18,613 bases of DNA from CAYJLB01 sp964370845 (GTDB taxonomy: Bacteria > Bacillota > Clostridia > Oscillospirales > Ruminococcaceae): positions 1-18,613 of the forward strand of contig CAYJLB010000042.1 in the NCBI GenBank assembly GCA_964370845.1, given 5' to 3'. The notes below the pieces were generated by a model. It saw only the letters and a list, made by a program, of their open reading frames with translations. It made no database searches and was not told the origin of the DNA. Of this stretch, positions 8,328-14,740 are shown piece after piece (the first letter of the stretch is position 1; the number at the start of each line of letters is the position of its first letter). Made by a program: the position numbers and the translations under genes.

Positions 8328-9818
8328 ATGAAAAAGCAAATTATTTTACTGATGACAGATACAACAAGAAAGGATATGCTTGGTTGTTATGGCAATGAAA
8401 AAATGCTTACACCAAATCTTGATAGCTTATCAGAAAATGGTGTAAGGTATGAAAATGCATATACAACCCAAGCAGTGTGCGGACCAGCAAGGTCAGCACT
8501 TTTTACAGGACTTTTTCCTCATTCGAATGGTTCGGTAGCAAACTCAGTGCCATTAAGTGAAAATGTTAAAACTATTGGTCAAAGACTTGACGCAAATAAT
8601 ATTAACTGTGGTTATATTGGAAAATGGCATTTAGATGGAGGAGATTATTTTGGTTATGGTAAATGTGCTGATGGATATAATGAAAAATATTGGTACGATA
8701 TGAAAAATTACCTTGACGAGTTATCCGACGAAGATAAAGTACGTTCAAGGTTACAAAGTACCGCTTACGAAATTGAGGAAGATTTCACTTTTGCACACAG
8801 ATGCTCTAACCGTGCAATAGATTTTTTGGATGAGTTTTCAAATGAAGATTTTTTCTTAACAGTATCTTATGACGAACCTCATCATCCATTTTTATGCCCT
8901 GCACCATATAATACTATGTATAAAGGTTTTAAATTTGATGATAATCCAACTTTTCATGACGATTTATCTGAAAAACCGCTATTGCAAAAATTATGGGCGA
9001 ACAAAAGATTGGATAAAACTGCTGATGAAATTAATATTCCTTCTGAGTCACTTCAACTATTTTTAGGGTGCAATTCTTATGTTGACTACGAAATTGGACG
9101 AGTTTTAGACAAAATAAAAGAAGTAGTTCCAAATGCATTAATTATATACACTTCTGACCACGGTGATATGCTTGGTTCGCACAAAATGCAAAGCAAAGGA
9201 CCTACTGCTTACAAAGAAGCTGCGAATATCCCGTTAATAATAAGTGGTGGAGAAAAAAACAAAGTTATTACTGAACCTTCTAGTCACATACATATCGTTC
9301 CAACGGTTTTGGATTATTTCGATTTAACAATACCAAAAGTTTTGGAGGGAAAAAGCTTGCTCCCTCAAATTTATGATACAAACGTTAAAATTAACGAGTA
9401 TTCTTTTGTAGAATTTACGCGTTTTGAAATCGACCATGATAATTTTGGTGGACTTCAAATGATGCGTGCTTGTGTAAGTGAAGGGTTTAAACTTGTAATA
9501 AATTTATTTGATTTGGACGAACTATACGACCTTGGAAAGGATCCATTCGAAATGAAAAATCTAATTAATGATGAGAATTATAGCGAATTTCGAAATAAAC
9601 TTCATGATGTTTTATTAGAAAATATGAACAATACTCGCGATGTTTATAGAGGTTATCAATGGGCGATAAGACCATGGAGAAAAGATAAATTTCCATCTTG
9701 GACAAATGATGGACACACAAGACAACGACCAAATGAAGAAGGTGAACCTTGTCAATTAGACTATGACAACGGTTTGCCAATAACAAAAACTGATAGAGCA
9801 AAAAACACTAGCATATAG
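8328..9818 (+). CDS. Cytoplasmic S1-family sulfatase, Cys type
   Basis: Hydrolyses a sulfate ester, probably on a sugar. It has 496 residues, usual for the family. The activation motif C-x-P-x-R is present as CGPAR (Cys51, Arg55); the Cys must be converted to formylglycine, in anaerobes by a radical SAM enzyme (anSME) that is not encoded here. Metal-site residues include Asp11 in MTDTTRKD (DT instead of the more common DD) and Asp277-His278 in TSDHGDMLG. Lys99 and His101 in GKWH and Lys290 complete the typical active site. No signal peptide is seen, so it acts in the cytoplasm on an imported substrate. ELYDLGKDPFEMKNL near the C terminus is typical of sulfatases. AGGAGGT precedes ATG by 4 bases. 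It is transcribed alone, divergent from the sugar importer, and ends at a strong terminator. Confidence 0.92.
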   Translation: MKKQIILLMTDTTRKDMLGCYGNEKMLTPNLDSLSENGVRYENAYTTQAVCGPARSALFTGLFPHSNGSVANSVPLSENVKTIGQRLDANNINCGYIGKWHLDGGDYFGYGKCADGYNEKYWYDMKNYLDELSDEDKVRSRLQSTAYEIEEDFTFAHRCSNRAIDFLDEFSNEDFFLTVSYDEPHHPFLCPAPYNTMYKGFKFDDNPTFHDDLSEKPLLQKLWANKRLDKTADEINIPSESLQLFLGCNSYVDYEIGRVLDKIKEVVPNALIIYTSDHGDMLGSHKMQSKGPTAYKEAANIPLIISGGEKNKVITEPSSHIHIVPTVLDYFDLTIPKVLEGKSLLPQIYDTNVKINEYSFVEFTRFEIDHDNFGGLQMMRACVSEGFKLVINLFDLDELYDLGKDPFEMKNLINDENYSEFRNKLHDVLLENMNNTRDVYRGYQWAIRPWRKDKFPSWTNDGHTRQRPNEEGEPCQLDYDNGLPITKTDRAKNTSI

Positions 9819-9867
9819 TATTAAAGTTAAAATCAGCCCTTTGATTTAACAATTATAATAAAAAAGA

Positions 9868-9904
9868 AAAAAGGTATATCGTTGAAAATACGATATACCT
9901 TTTT
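9868..9904. terminator. Bidirectional terminator between convergent genes
   Basis: A perfect 15-bp inverted repeat (AAAAAGGTATATCGT and ACGATATACCTTTTT) has a 7-base loop. T-rich sequence follows it on the plus strand and an A-rich tract precedes it, giving a T-rich tail on the minus strand. It lies between the convergent sulfatase and ABC ATPase genes and can end both transcripts. Confidence 0.92.
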
Positions 9905-9919
9905 ATTATTATTATTTTG

Positions 9920-10513
9920 TCATGCGTTCAAATCAATATAGACATCAGGTTCAATAATTTCAGCCTCTTTTTTATCGTGAGTGATGTAGAGTATAGTTTT
10001 GTCTACGCTCTCTTTTTTTACAAATTCGATAGTTTTAAGTTTAATCTCATCGTCAAGACCTTTAAAAGGTTCGTCTAAAATTAAAATATCAAATTCTGCA
10101 TATAAAGCTCGTAAAATAGCTGTTCGTCTTTTCATTCCGCCCGAAAGTTCAGATGCTTTTTTATTCCCAAGATTAGCTAAACCTACTGCCGAAAGTCCAT
10201 CGTCAATTTTCCCTTTAGACATAGTTAGAACACTATTTTTATTAAGATGCGGCAACATAATATTTGCATATACATCGAGGTTTTCACACAGTCTATCCTC
10301 TTGGAAAACACAGCTTATTTTTAAATTTTCAAGTCCTTTTATTTCACCTGCATCTGGATTTTCCAAACCCATAAGTAATCGAATTAATGTGGTTTTTCCT
10401 TTGCCGGACTGCCCCATAATACAGGAAATTTTATTTTTTTGTAGAGTTAAATTGAAATTCTCAAAAACTACAGTTTCACCATATTTTTTGCATATGTTTT
10501 TTAAAATAATCAT
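9920..10513 (-). CDS. ABC transporter ATPase, SsuB/TauB-like
   Basis: Cytoplasmic nucleotide-binding subunit of the importer encoded with the permease and lipoprotein upstream. Visible motifs are Walker A GQSGKGKTT (34-42), Q-loop Gln71, signature LSGGM (123-127), Walker B ILILDEPF with Asp147-Glu148, and switch His179 in ITHD. At 197 residues it is shorter than most SsuB/TauB proteins (about 240-260) and ends soon after the H-loop, so it is a minimal domain without a C-terminal extension. Its ATG overlaps the permease stop as ATGA, so the two are translationally coupled. It is the last gene of the minus-strand operon and is followed by the shared terminator. The substrate cannot be told from the ATPase. 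Confidence 0.92.
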   Translation of the reverse strand: MIILKNICKKYGETVVFENFNLTLQKNKISCIMGQSGKGKTTLIRLLMGLENPDAGEIKGLENLKISCVFQEDRLCENLDVYANIMLPHLNKNSVLTMSKGKIDDGLSAVGLANLGNKKASELSGGMKRRTAILRALYAEFDILILDEPFKGLDDEIKLKTIEFVKKESVDKTILYITHDKKEAEIIEPDVYIDLNA

Positions 10514-11292
10514 ACTAATTTAACCCTCCCAAGCCTTGCGGTGATAGCTTTTATCAAAACTGCAAAAGTTTTTTCAAATGCAAAACTTACTAAAATTATT
10601 ACAATTGTCCAAGCAAATAAAGTTGGAATATCAAGAAAAATTTTCGCTTGATATAAATTTTCACCGATAGAATTGTCAGGAAGCCCAATTACTTCGGCAG
10701 CAATTCCTGATTTAAAGCACATTCCAAGACCTACTACGCAAGCGGATTCAAAAAATGGCATTATTTGTGGAAGAATAATATATCTTATTTTAGTTTTAGA
10801 GGATATTGTAAAAACTGTGGACATTTCATTAAGACCTTTATCAAGACTATCTATTCCGCTTAAAACGTTCGTGTAGACAATTGGCATAACCATAATAAAA
10901 CTAATGAAAATAGAGATGTTTTGTGAACTAATCCATATTAAAATAAGTATGATTATTGATGCAACAGGAACAGATTTTGAAATCAATATAAAAGGGCTGA
11001 TGAATTGCTTAAATATTTTTGATTTGTGGGAAATTGCTGCAAAAATCACTCCGATTGATACTGCTAGTAAAAATCCTAAAGTTATTTTAGCCATTGAGTG
11101 TAGTATAGATTGCCAAAAATAACCCTGTCTTACTAAAAATAGTAATTTCTCAAGTACAGATAAGGGTGTAGGTAATAGAATTTGCGAATCTACTACCATG
11201 CTTGAAAACTGCCAAAGGGCTATCCATAAAAGGATAACCCAGATTGGCAGTTTTTGTTTTTTTGTATTATTACTCTTACTATTTTTATTCAT
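10510..11292 (-). CDS. ABC transporter permease, SsuC/TauC-like
   Basis: Membrane subunit of an importer of the nitrate/sulfonate/bicarbonate/taurine type. From ATG 11292 it has 260 residues, a normal length. It begins with a Lys/Asn-rich cytoplasmic tail, then a helix starting LPIWVILLWIALWQ, and several more hydrophobic helices. The C-terminal half has the cytoplasmic loop GLNEMSTVFTISSKTKIRYI followed by LPQIMPFF, matching the EAA-type coupling loop. The ATG lies inside the end of the lipoprotein gene (8-base overlap, ATGAATAA); upstream in-frame GTG and ATG codons within that gene are less likely. Its own stop overlaps the ATPase start. Ligand class is uncertain, since this permease family serves sulfonates, pyrimidine precursors, riboflavin and other small molecules. 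Confidence 0.9.
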   Translation of the reverse strand: MNKNSKSNNTKKQKLPIWVILLWIALWQFSSMVVDSQILLPTPLSVLEKLLFLVRQGYFWQSILHSMAKITLGFLLAVSIGVIFAAISHKSKIFKQFISPFILISKSVPVASIIILILIWISSQNISIFISFIMVMPIVYTNVLSGIDSLDKGLNEMSTVFTISSKTKIRYIILPQIMPFFESACVVGLGMCFKSGIAAEVIGLPDNSIGENLYQAKIFLDIPTLFAWTIVIILVSFAFEKTFAVLIKAITARLGRVKLV

Positions 11293-12340
11293 AATAGAAG
11301 GCATCATCAGGTAAAGCACCGCCTATAGCTTGTGGATTTTGTTCAAATAAAACATTTAAGTATCCTGAAAGCATATCTTTCATTTCAGCACCCGCAACAT
11401 AAGTAATATTGCACTCAGGAATTGCTTTTAATGCAACAGCTTCAGGAACAATTCCATAATTACCTACTAAAACCGCACCTTCTTCAAGGTTTGAGTTAAT
11501 AAAATCTACACTTGCTTCATAGTTTGCCATAAAATCAGCAACCGCTTCAGGGTTTTCCTCAGCAAAAGTCGCATTTGCAACTACTACGCCTGTAACCAAA
11601 GTTCCGTCAATTTCAGAATTATCCCAAATTTCTGTTAAATCTAGGGCAATACGAATATTTTCGTTTTGTGTTTGAGCAGTTGTAGCAAAAGGTTGTGGCA
11701 ACATAGCTATTGCATTTTCTTCAGCTGCTAAAGCTGCAACTACTTCTGCTTGTTCAGTTTTCCACTCAATTGTAACTGAGTCAGTTAAACCGTTTGCTGC
11801 TAAAATTTGATTTAATGCGTATTCAGGAGTCGCACCTTTACCGCTTGCATAAATAGTTTTACCAGCTAAATCTTCAATAGATTGTACAGTGTCACCACTC
11901 TCAGCGATATATAAAACACCAAGTGTGTTTATAGCAAGAACTTTTATTCCGCCTTCGCTGTTATTGTATAAAACGCTTGCAACATTTGCTGGAACTGCAG
12001 CTATGTCAACTTCGCCTTTAACAATCATTGGTGTAACAACGTCGATTGCAGTTTCAATTGAAAAAGTGTAATTATTGCTTGTAATTGCACCACTCTCAGC
12101 ATCGCTCATAAATTTAACCATTCCCATTGCGGTAGGTCCATTTAATGCTACTGCTGAAACGTCAACAGGCTCTGCAGTAGGTTCTGTTTCTTCAGTTTCT
12201 TCGGCAGTTGTAACTGCTTCTGTACTTTGCTCTGTTGTAGCTTCCGTAGTTGAAGTGTTGCTACTGCTTTCGCTTGAACAACCAGCAAATGCAAATAATG
12301 CCAACGTACAAACCATCATTAAAGTAATAATTTTTTTCAT
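11285..12340 (-). CDS. ABC transporter substrate-binding lipoprotein, SsuA/TauA/NMT1-like
   Basis: Extracytoplasmic ligand-binding subunit of the SsuABC-like importer. ATG 12340 is preceded by GGAGG. The signal peptide ends in the lipobox AFAGC (Cys21). A Ser/Thr/Glu-rich linker (about 22-60) carries the domain away from the membrane. The binding domain begins around ALNGPTAMGMVKFM and contains KGEVDIAAVPANVASVLY and LAGKTIYASGKGATPEYAL, typical of type II binding proteins of the NMT1/SsuA group. Length is 351 residues. The gene starts 32 bases after the Crp/Fnr-type regulator gene and overlaps the permease gene by 8 bases. It is probably co-transcribed with all three. The ligand is not recognisable; the linkage to a GTPase metallochaperone-like gene suggests a metal complex or cofactor precursor, which is inference. 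Confidence 0.88.
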   Translation of the reverse strand: MKKIITLMMVCTLALFAFAGCSSESSSNTSTTEATTEQSTEAVTTAEETEETEPTAEPVDVSAVALNGPTAMGMVKFMSDAESGAITSNNYTFSIETAIDVVTPMIVKGEVDIAAVPANVASVLYNNSEGGIKVLAINTLGVLYIAESGDTVQSIEDLAGKTIYASGKGATPEYALNQILAANGLTDSVTIEWKTEQAEVVAALAAEENAIAMLPQPFATTAQTQNENIRIALDLTEIWDNSEIDGTLVTGVVVANATFAEENPEAVADFMANYEASVDFINSNLEEGAVLVGNYGIVPEAVALKAIPECNITYVAGAEMKDMLSGYLNVLFEQNPQAIGGALPDDAFYYE

Positions 12341-12372
12341 ATTTCCTCCATTTTGTCATAAAAATAAATTGT

Positions 12373-13023
12373 TTAAAGAAGATTTTTCAATGCTTCTTCA
12401 TTTTTTATATATAAAAACCTTTTATTGGTTTCTATAACATTACTTGCCTTTAAAACCGCAATTTCACGGTAAAGGCTTGCCCTACTTACACCTAAATATT
12501 CAGCCAATTTTTGTTTCGAGGGTATATAAACATAATTTTCCTCATTTTTATTACTCAAAAGATAATGAGCAAGTTTCGCAATTACTGATTGAATTGTCAA
12601 GCTTTCTATACGTCCAATAAGAAACTGTATTTTACTATTATATAATGTCAAAAGCCTATGGGCTAACACAAAATTCTCTCTCATAGTTTTTTTAAGTACG
12701 TCTTCAGGAATAGATAAAACTGTAACGTCAGTACTGCATTTTATTACAGTATTTATAATATTCTTATTAAAAATATTGCTTATCCCTGTGCATTCTCCAA
12801 CTTTTAGTGTAGATAAATATACTTCATCGCCAGAATAAGAGGTAGTGTAAACGTCAACTTTTCCCGACAAAATTAGAATAATAGCATTGTTACTTATGTT
12901 ATTAAGTTGTTGATTTTTATTTGCGTTTATTATATGGATTTCATCAAGGGGCAACTTTATATCACTAAAAAGTTCCGATTTTTCACAGGCGGAATAAATC
13001 ATTTTTTTATATTTATTATCCAT
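12373..13023 (-). CDS. Crp/Fnr-family transcriptional regulator
   Basis: DNA-binding regulator with an N-terminal cyclic-nucleotide-binding-like beta barrel (about 30-110), a dimerisation helix, and a C-terminal winged helix with PSKQKLAEYLGVSRASLYREI, the Crp-type recognition helix region. The likely start is ATG 13023 (216 residues). GTG 13047 and ATG 13035 are alternatives; none has a strong ribosome binding site. The three cysteines are scattered and do not form the Fe-S cluster pattern of Fnr, so the signal is unknown. It is the first gene of the minus-strand operon and faces the GTPase operon. A dyad of Crp-type geometry overlaps its own start point and a related one precedes the GTPase operon, so it probably controls both. 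Its leader contains several stem-loops. Confidence 0.9.
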   Translation of the reverse strand: MDNKYKKMIYSACEKSELFSDIKLPLDEIHIINANKNQQLNNISNNAIILILSGKVDVYTTSYSGDEVYLSTLKVGECTGISNIFNKNIINTVIKCSTDVTVLSIPEDVLKKTMRENFVLAHRLLTLYNSKIQFLIGRIESLTIQSVIAKLAHYLLSNKNEENYVYIPSKQKLAEYLGVSRASLYREIAVLKASNVIETNKRFLYIKNEEALKNLL

Positions 13024-13048
13024 TATTATGACCATTTCTTTCTGCACG

Positions 13049-13149
13049 TTTTGTCGCTTCTATTTTTTAAGGCGACAAAATTGAGGCAAGAACTAAAGTT
13101 CTTTGCCGAATAAGCACAAAACTGCGGTTTGAAAATTTATTTTTCAAAC
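13049..13149 (-). ncRNA. Multi-hairpin 5' leader of the regulator operon (candidate structured RNA)
   Basis: Between the minus-strand promoter (13188-13216) and the regulator start there are three consecutive stem-loops. The first is GTTTGAAAA/TTTTCAAAC (13127-13149, 5-base loop). The second is GGCAAGAAC/GTTCTTTGCC (13085-13107, one bulge, 4-base loop). The third is TTTTGTCGC/GCGACAAAA (13049-13080, 14-base loop). A fourth, longer palindrome lies at the expected 5' end. None is followed by a U-run. I do not recognise a known riboswitch consensus. It may be a regulatory leader that senses a ligand, or stems that stabilise the message. Confidence 0.5.
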
Positions 13150-13155
13150 TTAACA

Positions 13156-13187
13156 CTTCAGTAGTTAGCAAATACTAACTACTGAAG
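13156..13187. promoter_or_regulatory. Perfect 13-bp dyad at the regulator transcription start (putative operator)
   Basis: The arms CTTCAGTAGTTAG (13156-13168) and CTAACTACTGAAG (13175-13187) are perfect and separated by 6 bases. The core GTTAG-N6-CTAAC has the 5-6-5 geometry of Crp/Fnr-family sites. The dyad begins immediately downstream of the -10 box of the minus-strand promoter, covering the expected start point, where a bound protein would repress. Transcribed, it would also form a 13-bp hairpin at the extreme 5' end. Confidence 0.7.
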
Positions 13188-13216
13188 ATTATAACAATAA
13201 TAAATAAAAAAGTCAA
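13188..13216 (-). promoter_or_regulatory. Promoter of the Crp/Fnr regulator and SsuABC-like importer operon
   Basis: Read on the minus strand, TTGACT (13211-13216) and TATAAT (13188-13193) are separated by exactly 17 bases. The start point would fall near 13181, giving a leader of about 158 bases to ATG 13023. No other promoter of this quality lies before the importer genes, so they probably depend on it. Confidence 0.8.
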
Positions 13217-13257
13217 GTGTTTTTTTGAAAAGTGTCTTATATGAGAATTACTTTTCT

Positions 13258-13284
13258 TAAAATTTATGGTAAGTTATAACTAAC
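13258..13284 (+). promoter_or_regulatory. Control region of the GTPase operon with a Crp-type half-conserved dyad
   Basis: GTAAG-N6-CTAAC (13269-13284) matches the core of the dyad at 13156-13187 (GTTAG-N6-CTAAC) with one change. A plausible -10 box is TAAAAT (13258-13263), which would put the start near 13270 inside the dyad; TATAAC (13275-13280) is an alternative. No good -35 box is visible, so the exact promoter is uncertain. AAGGTGG (13291-13297) is the ribosome binding site of the GTPase gene. Confidence 0.5.
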
Positions 13285-13305
13285 TCAATAAAGGTGGTTA
13301 TATAA

Positions 13306-14010
13306 ATGAATAAAATTATTCTTCTATCAGGCTCATCAGCGGTAGGAAAAACTTCGCTACTAAAGTGGCTTGTTCCTCTTTTAAAGGAAAATAATATTAA
13401 ACCAGGTGTGTGTAAAATAGATTGCTTTGACAATCACGAAGAATTTGATAGCAAAAAGCTAGATGTTCCATTTATACTGGGTGTAAGTGGTGATACATGC
13501 CCTGACCACTTTATGGTGACAAATTTAGCAGAACTTTGGAGTTGGGGAGAGGATAGGGATTGCGACACTTTGTTAATTGAAACAGCAGGTCTTTGTCATA
13601 GATGCTCGCCTGCAACTGAAAAAATGGTGTCAGGTTGTGTTGTTGACGCTACAAGCAGTACAAAAGCTCCTCAAAGTTTAGGTCCTATGCTGTTTTTTGC
13701 TGATTTTATAGTAGTTACAAAAATAGATATGGTTTCTCAAGCAGAAAGAGAAATAATTTTGTGGAGAATAAGAAAATTAAATAAAAAAGCTAAAATCTTC
13801 GCTGTAGATACCCTTGCTGGCTACGGAGTGGAAAACTTAGCAAAATTTTTAATTGATAGCAAAAATCAAGACACTTTTGAGGGTGATATGTTAAGGCACA
13901 CAATGCCAATGGGCGTTTGCTCTTATTGTGTTGGTGAGTGTCGAGTAGGCAAAAATTATGAACAAGGTGTAATAAATAAGATAGATTTTTCGGTGGCGTG
14001 TAATGTATAA
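13306..14010 (+). CDS. HypB/UreG-type GTPase, cysteine-rich (putative metallochaperone)
   Basis: SIMIBI-class P-loop GTPase of the CobW/HypB/UreG group, whose members insert nickel or cobalt-type metals or cofactors into enzymes. It has 234 residues. The P-loop is GSSAVGKT (9-16). IETAGLCHRCSPA (91-103) aligns with the HypB/UreG region that holds the metal-binding Cys-Pro. TKID (138-141) is the guanine motif, and VDTLAGYGVENLAKFL resembles the G5 region and helix that follows. It has 11 cysteines, including C-x2-C at 97/100 and C-x2-C-x3-C at 205/208/212 near the C terminus, which could bind a metal or an Fe-S cluster. AAGGTGG lies 8 bases before ATG. Its end overlaps the next gene by 8 bases (ATGTATAA). 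No hydrogenase or urease genes are nearby, so it is probably not HypB or UreG itself. The client is unknown. Confidence 0.85.
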   Translation: MNKIILLSGSSAVGKTSLLKWLVPLLKENNIKPGVCKIDCFDNHEEFDSKKLDVPFILGVSGDTCPDHFMVTNLAELWSWGEDRDCDTLLIETAGLCHRCSPATEKMVSGCVVDATSSTKAPQSLGPMLFFADFIVVTKIDMVSQAEREIILWRIRKLNKKAKIFAVDTLAGYGVENLAKFLIDSKNQDTFEGDMLRHTMPMGVCSYCVGECRVGKNYEQGVINKIDFSVACNV

Positions 14011-14740
14011 AGTAAAAATATTTAGTGGATTTAATAAAGATAACAGCAAAGAAAATTATGATGTAATAACTTTAAATTCAGGTTCAATAACTGCTGTAGT
14101 TGGCAACACAGGAAGCGGGAAAAGCCGATTGATAAAGGATATAGAGCAAACTGTTAACAAGAATTCTGTTTCAAAACGAATTGTTACAATAGAGGAAAAT
14201 GGAACGCTCATTAATTCGGAGGATAACTTAAATATAGTGGCTCATTTAGGGCAAAATATGCGATTTATGCTTGACACTACTGTGAAAGAATTTATTGAAT
14301 TACATTGTGAATGTAGAGGGAAAATTTGTGATATTAATGATATAATTTCCCTCACTAATGACATTGCAAAAGAGCCAATAAGTGAAAATATGAACTTGAA
14401 TTTATTAAGCGGTGGGCAAACTAGAGCTTTAATGATTGCAGATATTGCGTTAATTTGCGACTCCCCCATTGTGTTAATTGATGAAATTGAAAATGCTGGA
14501 ATTGACAAAATAAAGGCTCTTGACATTTTAACTGACAATAAAAAGCTGATTTTAGTGGTCACACATGACCCTCACACAGCTTTAATGGCGGATAAAAGAA
14601 TAGTTATGAAAAATGGCGGAGTGTCAAATATTGTTCAAAGAACAGAATCTGAACTTTCACTTTTTGAGCAAATGGACAAGGACTACAAATTACAAATGAA
14701 AAGGCAAAGTTTACTTAGAAAAGGAGAAACTATCTTATGA
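14003..14740 (+). CDS. ABC-type ATPase without a membrane partner
   Basis: Nucleotide-binding domain protein of 245 residues, encoded between the GTPase and a soluble binding-protein-like gene. It has Walker A GNTGSGKS (34-41), Q-loop Gln84 in HLGQNMRFML, signature LSGGQ (135-139), Walker B IVLIDEIENAGID (Asp160, Glu161) and switch His188 in VVTHDPH, so it should hydrolyse ATP. The usual DEPTAGLD segment is replaced by DEIENAGID, and HCECRGKIC (101-109) adds three cysteines in the helical region. No permease is in this operon; the SsuC-like permease across the control region already has its own ATPase. It might power that importer, another transporter, or a soluble assembly step. It overlaps the upstream gene by 8 bases and the downstream gene by 4 (ATGA), which implies equimolar, coupled synthesis of the trio. 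Confidence 0.85.
   Translation: MYKVKIFSGFNKDNSKENYDVITLNSGSITAVVGNTGSGKSRLIKDIEQTVNKNSVSKRIVTIEENGTLINSEDNLNIVAHLGQNMRFMLDTTVKEFIELHCECRGKICDINDIISLTNDIAKEPISENMNLNLLSGGQTRALMIADIALICDSPIVLIDEIENAGIDKIKALDILTDNKKLILVVTHDPHTALMADKRIVMKNGGVSNIVQRTESELSLFEQMDKDYKLQMKRQSLLRKGETIL

Noticed and set aside
9999..10523. Open frame of 174 codons on the plus strand.
   Set aside because: Antisense to the ABC ATPase gene, whose motifs are intact; a reflection of codon bias, not a gene.
9920..12340. Naming the importer as a sulfonate or taurine transporter (ssuABC/tauABC).
   Set aside because: The family covers many ligands, no desulfonating enzyme is present, and the context points elsewhere.
13306..14010. 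Naming the GTPase as HypB or UreG.
   Set aside because: It lacks the histidine-rich N terminus of many HypB/UreG proteins, its metal-site region differs, and no hydrogenase or urease genes are nearby.
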